NCBI GenBank assembly: GCA_947381965.1
Contig: CANCXX010000011.1
Coordinates: 1 to 64,000 of the forward strand
DNA from: an uncultured bacterium
GTDB lineage: Bacteria; Bacillota; Clostridia; Lachnospirales; Lachnospiraceae
Length of the DNA: 64,000 bases
Direction: 5' to 3'
This document shows positions 23,918 to 33,386 of this stretch, piece after piece. Within the stretch, counting starts at the first letter, position 1, and each line of letters starts with the position of its first letter. The position numbers and the translations under genes were made by a program. The notes under the pieces were generated by a model. It was not told the DNA's origin, did not search any database, and saw only the letters and a program-made list of their open reading frames with translations.

Positions 23918-25581
23918 GTGCTCCTCGCTCCTCCTCTTCCTTTATCTTCCGCTTCCAGCTGTCTCAATAAATGATCGTACCCATTTCTGAATCTGAATAT
24001 AATATGTATCCGTTTATCTCCGAACACTTCCACTTTTTCCAGCAGTTCCACCCCTATTTCCCTTGTCAGTTCCTTCTCTCCCTGAAAATGTTGAAAGTCT
24101 TCCATCCACTTGTTGAAACCATTGATGCGCTGTTCAAAATCTTCCAGTTTCTCTTCCTTTTTATGAAGCCTCTCCTGAAGCTCCGTTATCCGCAGAGTAT
24201 ATTTTTCCTTTGCCGCCAGAAATTCCTCCTTTGTCAAAATCCCCTGCTTCAAATCCTCATAGATACTTGTTTTTAGATAAATATACCTTCCAAGTTCTTC
24301 TTTTGCCTTTTTTTTCTCCTTAAGCAAAAGCGTGTAACGGCTGGATTTTTTTATCTGCTCTGTCAGAGATTTTGTTTCCACTGTCAGAGCAATCTGCAGC
24401 TTTATCTGCCTAAATACCATATCAAAAATTTTATAGTCAATAATAGAAGATGTATCGCATTTGGCCTGGTAATAATTGCAGGCAGAACCACAGTAAAAAT
24501 AATACTGTGCCTTTCCTTTTCTCACATCCTTGTTTCTTCTCATCACCTGCTGACAATGGCCACATACAAGAGTCCCTTCAAGTATATTTCCATATCCCGG
24601 CCCGCCCTGCCTGTCCTTCCATACTTTACTGTTTTTTTCTTTTTGCTCCTGTATCTTTTCAAATATTTCCCGCTCAATGATTGCCGGATGGCTGTCTTTC
24701 CTGATCTCCCATGCTTCTTCCTTACGTTTGCCTTGCTTTTCTTTTGAATAGATTGAACGGTTGTTCTTGCCCTGCACCATATCCCCCACATAGGTGGGAT
24801 TATACAGAATCCGGCTGATCGCCTGGGGCTGCCAGAGGATATGGCTGCAATTTTTATATTTTTTAGCCCCATGCTCCCCGGCATATCTGCTGGGAGAAGG
24901 GATGTTCTCCTGATTCAACGTCTTTGCAATCTCCGCAAAGCTTATCCCCTGTATTTTCATGAAAAAAATTCTTCTGACAACAGCGGCGGCTGTCTCATCA
25001 ACCATAAAATAATTATCCTTCAAAATATACCCATAAGGCGCCATATTGCCTATAAACTGCCCCTGTTCTTTTTTTGTACGGAAAGCCGATATAACCTTTT
25101 TTGATATATCCCTGGAATAATAATCGTTTGCAAGGTTCTTGAATTCCGTTATTAAGCTTTTTTCCTTAAATATTTTGTCTGCACTGTCATAATGGTCATT
25201 CACCGCTATGAACCGAACCCCCAGAAACGGAAAAACCTTTTCCAGATAATCTCCCGCCTCCAAATAATTCCTGCCAAATCTGGACAAATCTTTTACAATG
25301 ATGCAGTTTATCTTATGCTTTTGAATATCCTCCATCATCCGTTTCCACTCCGGCCGTTCAAAATCTGTGCCTGTACGTCCATTATCGGTGTAGGTATCCA
25401 CAATTTCCGTTTTTTCAAGGCCCTCCACAAAGTCCAACAAAAGTTCAAGCTGGTTGCGGATACTGCCCTTTCCTTCCCCTCCGTTATCTTCATCTGACAG
25501 ACGTAAATATAGTCCGGTTTTCATAACCGGCGCTGTATTTGGGGATAATATCCTTTCACTTTTTCTACTTGTTCTCGCCAT
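23914..25581 (-). CDS. large serine recombinase 2
   Basis: The start is the ATG at 25581, with AAGGAGG six bases upstream; the in-frame TTG at 25587 abuts that site. The product has about 555 residues. The catalytic Ser is in LYLRLSDEDNGG, followed by TYTDNGRTGTDFERPEW and CIIVKDLSRFGRNYLEAGDYLEK. A Zn-ribbon (CGHCQQVMRR, CGSACNYYQAKC) and a coiled-coil tail follow. It overlaps the recombinase 3 gene by 17 bp and the recombinase 1 gene by 4 bp, so the three are translated in a coupled way and may act together. Confidence 0.93.
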   Translation of the reverse strand: MARTSRKSERILSPNTAPVMKTGLYLRLSDEDNGGEGKGSIRNQLELLLDFVEGLEKTEIVDTYTDNGRTGTDFERPEWKRMMEDIQKHKINCIIVKDLSRFGRNYLEAGDYLEKVFPFLGVRFIAVNDHYDSADKIFKEKSLITEFKNLANDYYSRDISKKVISAFRTKKEQGQFIGNMAPYGYILKDNYFMVDETAAAVVRRIFFMKIQGISFAEIAKTLNQENIPSPSRYAGEHGAKKYKNCSHILWQPQAISRILYNPTYVGDMVQGKNNRSIYSKEKQGKRKEEAWEIRKDSHPAIIEREIFEKIQEQKEKNSKVWKDRQGGPGYGNILEGTLVCGHCQQVMRRNKDVRKGKAQYYFYCGSACNYYQAKCDTSSIIDYKIFDMVFRQIKLQIALTVETKSLTEQIKKSSRYTLLLKEKKKAKEELGRYIYLKTSIYEDLKQGILTKEEFLAAKEKYTLRITELQERLHKKEEKLEDFEQRINGFNKWMEDFQHFQGEKELTREIGVELLEKVEVFGDKRIHIIFRFRNGYDHLLRQLEAEDKGRGGARST

Positions 25582-27256
25582 AACCAACCTCCTTCTTTTC
25601 TTCTGGTTCCCCTTCCCTGCCCAAAAGCATATCCTCTGTCAGACTTAAAAATTCTTCTGCATATTTAAAACGGACTTCTATTCTCGGATAACGCTCTCTT
25701 TTCTTCTTTTCATAAACATATATTCTATCAATGAGAGAAACAATTACTTCCCTTGACAGGCTTTCAAGATATCCCAATCTCTTAAATTCGGTAAGCCAGC
25801 CCCAGGTATGCCCAAGTCCTGCCGCAAGCAGTTTGAGTCCTTCCTCCAATGTTTCCAGCCCCTGCTCCGCATTCTGGATCCGTTTCCCGTAGTTTTCCTT
25901 TAGCTCCCTGTATTCCTCCCTGGTAATCAGCCCGTCTATATAATCCTCATACAAATCCATCCGCAGATTGCTGTATTTCTGGATTTTCTCTTTCTTTTTT
26001 ATGATCTGCCGGTTTTTCTTTTCCAACTCCCCACTTTGACACTGTATTTTCTCTATCTGCCCCAAAATGTGATCCATATCCACAACGCTTTCTATCTGTT
26101 TATTCAACAGCAAGAGGACGCTTTCTTCCAGCTTCTTTGCATTAATGCTATGGAGGCTGCATACCTCCTTATTTGCCTTATGGTTTCCGCACACATAATA
26201 AATAAACTGTTTATGTCCGGAGGGAACTGTTTTTCTGACCATGTTTCCTCCGCAGTTTCCGCACCGAACCAAACCAGATAAGTAATATACCTTATCCTGG
26301 GCCGTGCCGGTTCTAATGTCCATCCGCAAAATTTTCTGTACATTCTTGAAGTCAGCTGCCGGAATTATAGCTTCATGGGCATTTTCCACCCTGCACCATT
26401 TATCTTCTTCTTTTTTTACTTTCTTCTTCACCTTATAATTGGGCGTAGTGTTTTTTCCCTGAATAAGGGTTCCCATATACACCGGATTCCCCAATATACG
26501 CAAAACATGCACATGGCTCCACTTACCTTTAAGGTTCTTTTTGAATCCCGTATAAAAGGCGCTCCCCTGCTCTTTCTTGTAATCCATAGGGGTAAGCGCA
26601 TCTTCCCTGTTTAGCGCTTCGGCTATCCTGTAGGCGCTGCTGCCCTGCAGATACATTTTGAAAATACGTCTGACTGTTTCCGCCGCCTCTTCATCTATTT
26701 CCAGCCTGTTCTTATCTGTTTCTGATTTCCGATATCCATATGGGGCAAATGCCCCTACAAAATCACCTTTTTTTCTCTTGATTTCAAGATTGCTTCTGAT
26801 TTTAATACTGATATCCCGACAGTAAGCGTCGTTAATCAGATTTTTAAATGGTATGATAATATTATCCGTCTGCATATCGCTCATGGCACTGTCATAGTTA
26901 TCATTAATGGCAATAAAACGGACACCCAGATATGGAAATATTTTTTCCAGATACTTTCCCACCTCAATGTGATTCCTGCCGAAACGTGACAGGTCTTTTG
27001 TGATCACACAGTCCACTTTCCCTGCTTTAATATCCTCTAACATCTGCTGAAATGCCGGACGCTCAAAACTGATTCCGGAATAACCGTCATCCACCCTTAT
27101 TTTGTGAATTCTGATGTTCATCCTGGATTTCAGATAGTCGAAAATAAGTTCCTTCTGGTTTGTAATGCTATCGCTTTCCTCTTTATCCCCATCTTCTTTG
27201 GATAAACGCATATAAAGATCCGCATTATAAATTTTTGTGTTTAGATTTGTTTCCAT
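25565..27256 (-). CDS. large serine recombinase 3
   Basis: The 563-residue protein starts at ATG 27256 after GAGGTAAATAT. Catalytic Ser19 is in DLYMRLSKEDGD, followed by RVDDGYSGISFERPA and CVITKDLSRFGRNHIEVGKYLEK. The recombinase domain and Zn-ribbon (CGNCGGNMVRK, CGNHKANKEVC) are complete, with a coiled-coil C-terminal region. It is first in the recombinase operon. The three paralogues differ enough to be old duplicates rather than a recent amplification. Confidence 0.93.
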   Translation of the reverse strand: METNLNTKIYNADLYMRLSKEDGDKEESDSITNQKELIFDYLKSRMNIRIHKIRVDDGYSGISFERPAFQQMLEDIKAGKVDCVITKDLSRFGRNHIEVGKYLEKIFPYLGVRFIAINDNYDSAMSDMQTDNIIIPFKNLINDAYCRDISIKIRSNLEIKRKKGDFVGAFAPYGYRKSETDKNRLEIDEEAAETVRRIFKMYLQGSSAYRIAEALNREDALTPMDYKKEQGSAFYTGFKKNLKGKWSHVHVLRILGNPVYMGTLIQGKNTTPNYKVKKKVKKEEDKWCRVENAHEAIIPAADFKNVQKILRMDIRTGTAQDKVYYLSGLVRCGNCGGNMVRKTVPSGHKQFIYYVCGNHKANKEVCSLHSINAKKLEESVLLLLNKQIESVVDMDHILGQIEKIQCQSGELEKKNRQIIKKKEKIQKYSNLRMDLYEDYIDGLITREEYRELKENYGKRIQNAEQGLETLEEGLKLLAAGLGHTWGWLTEFKRLGYLESLSREVIVSLIDRIYVYEKKKRERYPRIEVRFKYAEEFLSLTEDMLLGREGEPEEKKEVGYGENK

Positions 27257-27383
27257 ATATTTACCTCAAATAGCCATGCTTGCTGTCAAACCTGTTCTAT
27301 TTCGGGCTCTGCATTGTCCACAGTTATTATAGCATTTTGCGAAATAATTACCTATATAAAGTTTTAATATGTTTTTAATTATA

Positions 27384-27641
27384 TCAATCTTTTATCATCT
27401 CAATACATAGTTTCCCAAGCTTGTCTTCAAGCCTTTCATCTACATCCGAAAAGGATAGTTTGACTATCATACCATTACAAATAAAACAAAAGGGATTTCT
27501 CACCTCTTGTGCAAATGCAAGGAGGCGTTCCTCCTTTGGCAGCGTCCTGTCAATCCTGATTTTTCCTATATCCTCCAAAGTACTGGCATCTACTGTCCGA
27601 ACATCTGCTTTTTTTAATTTTTCTAATTCTGCAGCTGTCAT
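27384..27641 (-). CDS. DUF6870-like small protein
   Basis: The 85-residue protein reads LKKADVRTVDASTLEDIGKI, then VRNPFCFICNGMIVKLSFSD and an acidic tail. From memory this matches the DUF6870 family, short proteins encoded beside recombinases in Clostridia mobile elements. The NPFCFICN stretch has two Cys but not a full zinc-binding set. Its start has GGAGGAACGGG upstream. It lies 127 bp upstream of the recombinase operon on the same strand. Function unknown. Confidence 0.7.
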   Translation of the reverse strand: MTAAELEKLKKADVRTVDASTLEDIGKIRIDRTLPKEERLLAFAQEVRNPFCFICNGMIVKLSFSDVDERLEDKLGKLCIEMIKD

Positions 27642-28019
27642 TCCCGTTCCTCCGGTTTCCCTTATTCCACTATATTATTTTCTGATTGTCCATTATGTAC
27701 TTTTTCATGCGCTTATTTAGGCAACCTGATTGTTGGAACTGTTTTTGGCAGCTGTACAAATGGCAGGAGCATAAGCCCCTGCTACTCTTTATTTTGCAAA
27801 AATAGCACATGCAACACTCGCATTACCATTAGATTCCTGCGTATATGTTACATGTGCCATTGATTTTTTTACTTTATTTCTATTGATTATTACACTACTT
27901 TCCATCAAATTCTAATGGAAATTTACACCATTTTCTACTCCATTACTTCTGAATATCGGTTTTCTAAAACTTTAGCTTCTCCCAGCTTTCTTTCATCTCC
28001 CGCCGGACCTTTATGTCAC
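27642..28019. other. 378-bp gap at the right border of the element
   Basis: Apart from the interrupted short reading frame at 27717-27905, I see only an AT-rich stretch with a weak inverted repeat (TTTCCAT/ATGGAAA, about 27900-27923). This is the likely border between the integrated element and the sugar locus. No attachment-site direct repeat could be identified by eye. Confidence 0.4.
27717..27905 (-). pseudogene. short peptide frame interrupted by one stop codon
   Basis: From the ATG at 27905 the frame reads 38 codons ending SNGNASVACAIFAK, a TAA at 27791-27789, then continues 23 codons in the same frame (RVAGAYAPAICTAAKNSSNN) to a second TAA at 27717. A second ATG is at 27860 (MAHVTYTQES). 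Composition after the ATG is small-residue rich with two Cys, unlike the surrounding AT-rich DNA. It could be a dead peptide gene or chance; there is no strong ribosome site. Confidence 0.3.
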
Positions 28020-28280
28020 TTACAGATTATCCTTAAAAAACTGTTCCATGGCGGCTGCGTCAGCCTCTTCGTCCCCTCCTTCAATGATAACGGATATCGT
28101 ATTCCCCTGCTTGACGCCCAATCCCATGAGAGCCATAAGTTTGGAAGCAGCGGCTGACCGGCCGTCTGCTGTAACGATGGTGACAGTGGAGCCCAATGCC
28201 TTAGCTTTTTTGGCCAGCAGGCCGGCAGGACGTGCATGGATACCTACAGGATCCTTGATGGTATACTCAAATTTCTTCAT
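28020..28280 (-). CDS. HPr-family phosphocarrier
   Basis: The 86-residue protein has the HPr active site GIHARPAGLLAKKAK with His15, the residue phosphorylated by Enzyme I. The regulatory Ser46 region reads AASKLMALMGLGV. Depending on a one-residue gap, the kinase site is either Ser46 or replaced by Lys47, so regulation by HPr kinase is uncertain. It lies 51 bp downstream of the alpha-galactosidase gene. It may serve the PTS transporter encoded at 33628-35541, or be a specialised HPr paralogue. Confidence 0.9.
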   Translation of the reverse strand: MKKFEYTIKDPVGIHARPAGLLAKKAKALGSTVTIVTADGRSAAASKLMALMGLGVKQGNTISVIIEGGDEEADAAAMEQFFKDNL

Positions 28281-28331
28281 TGTAATACTTCCTTTCTTTG
28301 AATTTATTAATGTAAAATTTATAATCCTCTT

Positions 28332-30593
28332 TTATTCATATGAATGGGGACATTCTTTTATATAAATCTGCCATGCCTGAAACCCATTCACCGCCTCCGG
28401 AACCACAAACCCAAACTGCCTTAATGAAGCGCCGCTTATCACTTCGCCATAAGCAAATCCATAAGGCAGCCGTTTTCCGGGATATTTTTCTTTAAAATCC
28501 TCATTCAGAAAAAGCTGATAGTCTGCCTCATCCTTTAGCCCCTGTACTTTTACTCTGACTGGCACAGGATTTGCCTGTACATGATGATAAATTGCGCTGA
28601 CCAGCGCTTCCCCGCCTGACGGTTCCGCAATCTCCCATACTGTACAGGAGCCTTCAAGGGGACTGGATATCCTGTAATAGTCGCCACGCTGTATCAGAGC
28701 ATAATGCTTTTTAAATATGCTTATCTGCTCTCTTATCTCCACTTTTTCTTCTGGTGTCAGTCTGCTGATATCCAGTTCATAGCCAAATGTACCCGCCATT
28801 GCCATACATCCTCTGGTAGATAGCGGCGTCACCCGTCCTGTCTGATGATTGGGAACCATTGATACATGTGTTCCCATTGCAGAAACCGGATATCCGAAAG
28901 AAGCGCCATATTGGATGCTCAGCCTCTCAATTGCATCTGTTGTATCGCTGCCCCATATCTGCGGTATATAATAGAGCAGTCCAGCGTCAAACCGCCCGCC
29001 TCCGCCCCCACAGCCTTCAAACAATATTCCGGGAAATTTTTCTGTCAGTTCTTCCAGTACCCTGTACAGCCCCAGCACATATCTGTGTGAAAATTCACCC
29101 TGCCTGCCGCTATCCAGCATCCTGCTGAATTTATCACAGATTGCGCGGTTGCAATCCCATTTTACATATGTAACCGGTATCCCGCCAAGCAATTCCGAGA
29201 TTCGATTTATGATATAATCCTGCACATCTTTTCTGGAAAAATCCAAAATCAGCTGTCCTCTGCTAAGGCAGGGCTTTCTGCCCGGAATTTCTACCGCCCA
29301 GTCCGGGTGGCATCTGTATAAGTCGCTGTCTTCGGATATCCCCTCTGGCTCCAGCCAAATGCCAAACTCCATCCCTTCTGCAACAATACATTCCGCCAGC
29401 TCTTTTAATGTGCAGCCCAGTTTCTTTTCATTGGGAAACCAGTCGCCTAAACCGGAACTGTCATCTTCCCTTTTCCCAAACCAGCCATCATCCATTACAA
29501 ATAATTCAATCCCCAGCTTTTTTGCCTCTTTTGCAATTTCAATAAGCTTTTCTCCGGTAAAATGAAAATAAGTTGCCTCCCAGTTATTAATCAAAACAGG
29601 GCGCTGTCTGTCTTTCCATTCTCCCCGACAAATATGCTCTCTGATTGTTTTATGAAAATTCCGACTTACTTTTCCCACGCCATTTCCACTGTACGTCATC
29701 ATTACTTCGGGAAGCCAAAACATATTGCCGCTATGCAGGGTCCAGGAAAAATTGTCAGGATGAATCCCACAGATAAGCCTTGTTCTGTCAAGCTGATCCT
29801 TCTCTGCCTCTATCAAAAACTCCCCACTGTAGACAAATGAAAAGCCATAACAACTTCCCATTGTTTCATTAGCGCCTTTTTCACACAAAATGACAAAAGG
29901 GTTATACTGGTGGCTGCTTGTTCCCCTGACGCTTCCAATCGCCTGTATGCCATGATGGATACCCTCTCTTTGGAAGTTCATCTCCATGCTGTGTCTTCCG
30001 TAAAAAGTTATCCATTCAAAATCACCGTATTCCCAATCAAGGTTCATACTGGCTGCTTTTTCTAAAGTAATGTCTTCCGTTCCCTGATTTGTTATTTTTA
30101 CAGCCCTGGTGATCACATCCATCTCATCCAGTATTCCGTAATAAAGTTCAACCTCCATACGGGAATAGGGATCTGCCAGCCGGATAACCAGGGTTTCCGC
30201 CTCCTCCTCTTTGGCATATACTGCCGGAAGACCCGGAATCTTGTATTTCCCTTTCTGTACCCGGTATCCGATGTAACGCAGCTGTGCTGCCTGGCTTCCA
30301 TCACTATTTTGCACTTTCAGAGAAGTTATCCTGTAATCCCCTGTACCAAAGCAACTGTATTCCTGTAAAAGGGAATCCAGCGAATACGTCCTGTCGCACT
30401 TCCCCATTTCATAAGGGTTTCCTGAAAACCCCCTGTCCGCCTGGTAGAACAAAAGGGATTTGTCACTGTCATCCGTTTTTTCACCATAATAGGTATGAAG
30501 CAGAACATTCTGGGCATCCGCTTTCATCTGATAAGTTGAATTTCTTGTATGTAATGTAAAAACCCGGTTCCGGTCATCAATTTTTATAGCCAT
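28332..30593 (-). CDS. GH36 alpha-galactosidase
   Basis: The start is taken at ATG 30593, nine bases after GGGGG; an ATG at 30599 overlaps the stop of the upstream gene and is three bases from that site. Numbered from 30599, the nucleophile is Asp482 (TYVKWDCNRAI) and the acid/base Asp552 (IWGSDTTDAIERL). VMDDGWFGKREDD and GCGGGGGRFDAGLLYYIPQ are also typical of GH36. No signal peptide, so it hydrolyses alpha-galactosides (melibiose, raffinose types) in the cytosol. It is third in an operon after the HAD phosphatase and GH13 genes. Confidence 0.93.
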   Translation of the reverse strand: MAIKIDDRNRVFTLHTRNSTYQMKADAQNVLLHTYYGEKTDDSDKSLLFYQADRGFSGNPYEMGKCDRTYSLDSLLQEYSCFGTGDYRITSLKVQNSDGSQAAQLRYIGYRVQKGKYKIPGLPAVYAKEEEAETLVIRLADPYSRMEVELYYGILDEMDVITRAVKITNQGTEDITLEKAASMNLDWEYGDFEWITFYGRHSMEMNFQREGIHHGIQAIGSVRGTSSHQYNPFVILCEKGANETMGSCYGFSFVYSGEFLIEAEKDQLDRTRLICGIHPDNFSWTLHSGNMFWLPEVMMTYSGNGVGKVSRNFHKTIREHICRGEWKDRQRPVLINNWEATYFHFTGEKLIEIAKEAKKLGIELFVMDDGWFGKREDDSSGLGDWFPNEKKLGCTLKELAECIVAEGMEFGIWLEPEGISEDSDLYRCHPDWAVEIPGRKPCLSRGQLILDFSRKDVQDYIINRISELLGGIPVTYVKWDCNRAICDKFSRMLDSGRQGEFSHRYVLGLYRVLEELTEKFPGILFEGCGGGGGRFDAGLLYYIPQIWGSDTTDAIERLSIQYGASFGYPVSAMGTHVSMVPNHQTGRVTPLSTRGCMAMAGTFGYELDISRLTPEEKVEIREQISIFKKHYALIQRGDYYRISSPLEGSCTVWEIAEPSGGEALVSAIYHHVQANPVPVRVKVQGLKDEADYQLFLNEDFKEKYPGKRLPYGFAYGEVISGASLRQFGFVVPEAVNGFQAWQIYIKECPHSYE

Positions 30594-30595
30594 AA

Positions 30596-32452
30596 TCATA
30601 TTCCCCCGTTTTGCTGTTCCAGATAATAGAAACTGTATGGGGGGATTACCAAATCTTGCAGCACATAAGTTTCGCCTGTCAGCATATCAATAAATTCACC
30701 CGGATCATGGATAAAGGTAACCCTCTTTTCCCACTCGGTAAAATTAAAAACGCCAATAATTTTCTCTCCTTCAGCATAACGCCCAACAGCCAGAAGGCCG
30801 GCATCGCCGGTATCCAGCGTCCACACATCCGCCCCTGTTCCAAAGGCAGGGGAAGTTCCCCGCAAGGCAATCAGCCCATTCAGCCCACAGAACACTTTCC
30901 CCACAGGAGTCTCCAAATCATGTATATGCTCCGCCTGTTCCCACTTAAGCCTGCCCCGGTGAAGGTAACGGCTGTCATCTGCTTTTTGGGGATCATCCTT
31001 ATAGCTGTAATCATTTACCTGAGCTAATTCGTCCCCACTATAAAGCATGGGAATGCCGGTCTGCATAAACATCATGGCATGCAGTGTCAAATCAAACTGT
31101 ACCGCCCGTTCCATTGCCCCACGATCCTGCTCAAAGCCCGCTTTTTCGATACCGCACAGGCTGGCCGTAGTGCCGCAGAGCCGGGCATCGCCACTGGTAA
31201 TATCGTCATTATAAAGCTCCCCTCTACTGTTGCTGTAACCTGCATATCCCTGAAAATAATCATTCAGATACCGTTTATGGAGTACTTCATCTGTGCCAAA
31301 GTTCTGGTGGAGCCATTTATAATCCAGCCCCCATCCAATGTCATCATGGCAGCGGAGATAGTTCAAAAACACATACTTTTTTGGCAGGGAGTTCACTGCG
31401 TCCAGCTGCCTGCGAAGCAGGCGGGTATCACGGGTAGCCACAGTATGCCATGTGGTGCACATGGTAGTCACATTATACAGCAAATGACATTCCGGTTTAT
31501 CTATACTGCCAAAGTAAGGCACTACCTTTACCGGCTCCATGACCACCTCCCCCAACAGTATCACGCTTGGGCAGACAATCTCGCCTATCATCCTCATCAT
31601 CCGAACAATGGTGTGAACCTGTGGGCGGTTGCGGCAGTCAGTTCCCAATTCCTTCCATATGTAGGGTACGGCATCAATACGGATCATATCCATACCCCTG
31701 TTTGCCAGGAAAAGGTAATTATACATCATCTCATTAAATACCCTGGGATTCTGATAGTTTAAATCCCACTGGTAAGGGTAAAAAGAGGTCATAACGTAAT
31801 GTCTGCAGTCATCCAGCCATGTAAAGTTTCCCGGCGCAGTCGTAGGAAATACCTGCGGTACCGTTTTCTCATACTCTGCCGGTATGGAAGGATCGGCAAA
31901 AAAGAAATACCGGCTCATATACTCCCCTTCCCCCTGGCGTGCTCTTTTCGCCCATTCATGATCCTGACTGGTATGGTTCATCACAAAATCCATACACAAA
32001 TTGATTCCTTTTTTATGACAAAGGGCAGCCAGCTTCTCCAAATCCTCCATCGTTCCCAGGTCAGCGCGAACTTTGCGGAAATCCGCTACAGCATAACCTC
32101 CGTCGCTACGGCCGGGCACCGTATCCAAAAAGGGCATCAGATGGAGCAGATTTACCCCTGTCTGCTGGATATAAGACAGCTTTTCCCCCAGTCCGTTCAA
32201 ATTCCCGGCAAAGTTATCAATATACATCATCATTCCTGTAAGAGCGTTGGACTTATACCATTCCGGGTTCGCCTCCCTCTCCAAATCCCTTTTTTTCAAT
32301 TCCGCCGGACGCTCTTTGGCAAATTCATACAGGTTCTGGCACAACTCAGCAAACATGGATTCATTGTGATAAAGTTCCATATAGAGCCATCGCAGCTCTT
32401 CTATATGGCGGTCCATTCGGCTTTGAAATTGTCTTTCTTCTTTCCTATCCAT
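30596..32452 (-). CDS. amylosucrase-like GH13 enzyme
   Basis: The start is ATG 32452, six bases after a G-rich site; the ATG at 32458 abuts it. The enzyme is intracellular, with an N-terminal helical domain (about 1-75) and a TIM barrel. Catalytic residues, numbered from 32458: Asp262 (DMIRIDAVPYIWKELG), Glu304 (LLGEVVM) and Asp372/373 (RCHDDIGWG). The stretch IDAVPYIWKELGTDCRNRPQ is characteristic of the amylosucrase/sucrose hydrolase group. It likely splits sucrose or a sucrose moiety, which pairs with alpha-galactosidase for raffinose-family sugars. Transglucosylation versus hydrolysis is not decidable here. Confidence 0.87.
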   Translation of the reverse strand: MDRKEERQFQSRMDRHIEELRWLYMELYHNESMFAELCQNLYEFAKERPAELKKRDLEREANPEWYKSNALTGMMMYIDNFAGNLNGLGEKLSYIQQTGVNLLHLMPFLDTVPGRSDGGYAVADFRKVRADLGTMEDLEKLAALCHKKGINLCMDFVMNHTSQDHEWAKRARQGEGEYMSRYFFFADPSIPAEYEKTVPQVFPTTAPGNFTWLDDCRHYVMTSFYPYQWDLNYQNPRVFNEMMYNYLFLANRGMDMIRIDAVPYIWKELGTDCRNRPQVHTIVRMMRMIGEIVCPSVILLGEVVMEPVKVVPYFGSIDKPECHLLYNVTTMCTTWHTVATRDTRLLRRQLDAVNSLPKKYVFLNYLRCHDDIGWGLDYKWLHQNFGTDEVLHKRYLNDYFQGYAGYSNSRGELYNDDITSGDARLCGTTASLCGIEKAGFEQDRGAMERAVQFDLTLHAMMFMQTGIPMLYSGDELAQVNDYSYKDDPQKADDSRYLHRGRLKWEQAEHIHDLETPVGKVFCGLNGLIALRGTSPAFGTGADVWTLDTGDAGLLAVGRYAEGEKIIGVFNFTEWEKRVTFIHDPGEFIDMLTGETYVLQDLVIPPYSFYYLEQQNGGI

Positions 32453-32494
32453 TCTCATCCCCCCAAGCGTGCTTTACACGCATATCAATCAAAA

Positions 32495-32514
32495 TTTGAA
32501 AGTCTGCTTTCAAA
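32495..32514. repeat. intergenic hairpin, family member B
   Basis: Arms TTTGAAAG and CTTTCAAA with loop TCTG lie between the HAD phosphatase stop and the GH13 start. It resembles the hairpin at 7482-7505 in size and sequence. No T-run follows, so an mRNA processing or dispersed-repeat role is more likely than termination. Confidence 0.5.
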
Positions 32515-32530
32515 CTTGCCACCTTCTTTC

Positions 32531-33361
32531 CTAAATTAACTGCAACTTTTCAAAAGCGCTGTAAAGACCATCTTCTGTCACCGACGGACAGACCATGTGG
32601 GCAATCTTTTTCAAGGAAGGGCTTCCATTTGCCATACAGACGCCAATTTCCACAGCCTGAAGCATCTCCAAATCGTTCATACTGTCTCCAACGGCAATTG
32701 TATCCGCCCTGGAAATATTCAGGAACTCACATAATCTTTCCACTGCCTTCCCTTTATTGAAGGACTTGCTAACCAATTCCCCATTCACAATGCCACAGGC
32801 GTCCTCTTCCTGAATACAAAAGTCAAATTCATCCTTTAGTGCCTGCATAGGTTTTTTCAGGCGCTCTGCACCCCTGCTCATAAACGCCATTCCATAAATA
32901 GGCTCGCCATCGTATTCTGACATCGGATGGATGCCCAGTTCATTCTCAATCTGAATCCGCCACCTCAGCAACTCGCTGTTTGCCTCGGATTGTGCGTTTT
33001 CTGCAAGAAACTCCTTGAAACCCTCATCGGTATAACTACAGTTTCTCCCCCCTATTGTGCGGTAAATGCCGCTTTCCTTAAAAACATCCAGTACCCTGGC
33101 CTGCTGGTTTGGGGTCATTGGGCTATCATAAACCACCTGACCATTATACTCAATATATCCACCGGCACTGGCAATCAGGCCGTCAAAGCCAAACTCCAGT
33201 ACAGGAAAGAGCATCCCATAATTCCGGCCGGAACATAATACTACTTTATGCCCCCTGCCCTGAGCACGGCGAACCGCTTCGATCGCAGACGGGGGCGGAA
33301 CATTTTTTCCTGGTTCTGTCAAAGTACCATCAATATCCAAAAATATTAATTTCTGATCCAT
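32531..33361 (-). CDS. Cof-type HAD phosphatase
   Basis: The 276-residue protein has HAD motif I FLDIDGTLT with Asp9 and Asp11, motif II VLCSGRNYG, a C2-type cap, Lys in SKSFNKGKAVERL, and motif IV AVGDSMNDLEML. Cof-type HADs dephosphorylate sugar phosphates and cofactors. As first gene of the sugar operon, it may remove the phosphate left on PTS-imported disaccharides so that the downstream glycosidases can act; this is an inference. RBS AGGAGG lies upstream of the 33361 start. Confidence 0.88.
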   Translation of the reverse strand: MDQKLIFLDIDGTLTEPGKNVPPPSAIEAVRRAQGRGHKVVLCSGRNYGMLFPVLEFGFDGLIASAGGYIEYNGQVVYDSPMTPNQQARVLDVFKESGIYRTIGGRNCSYTDEGFKEFLAENAQSEANSELLRWRIQIENELGIHPMSEYDGEPIYGMAFMSRGAERLKKPMQALKDEFDFCIQEEDACGIVNGELVSKSFNKGKAVERLCEFLNISRADTIAVGDSMNDLEMLQAVEIGVCMANGSPSLKKIAHMVCPSVTEDGLYSAFEKLQLI

Positions 33362-33386
33362 GATGACCTCCTTATATATTTTATTT

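Noticed and set aside
31079..32539. Two long plus-strand frames (31079-31762 and 31799-32539) opposite the GH13 gene
   Set aside because: The GH13 catalytic motifs fix the coding strand; the opposite frames lack ribosome sites and recognisable motifs.
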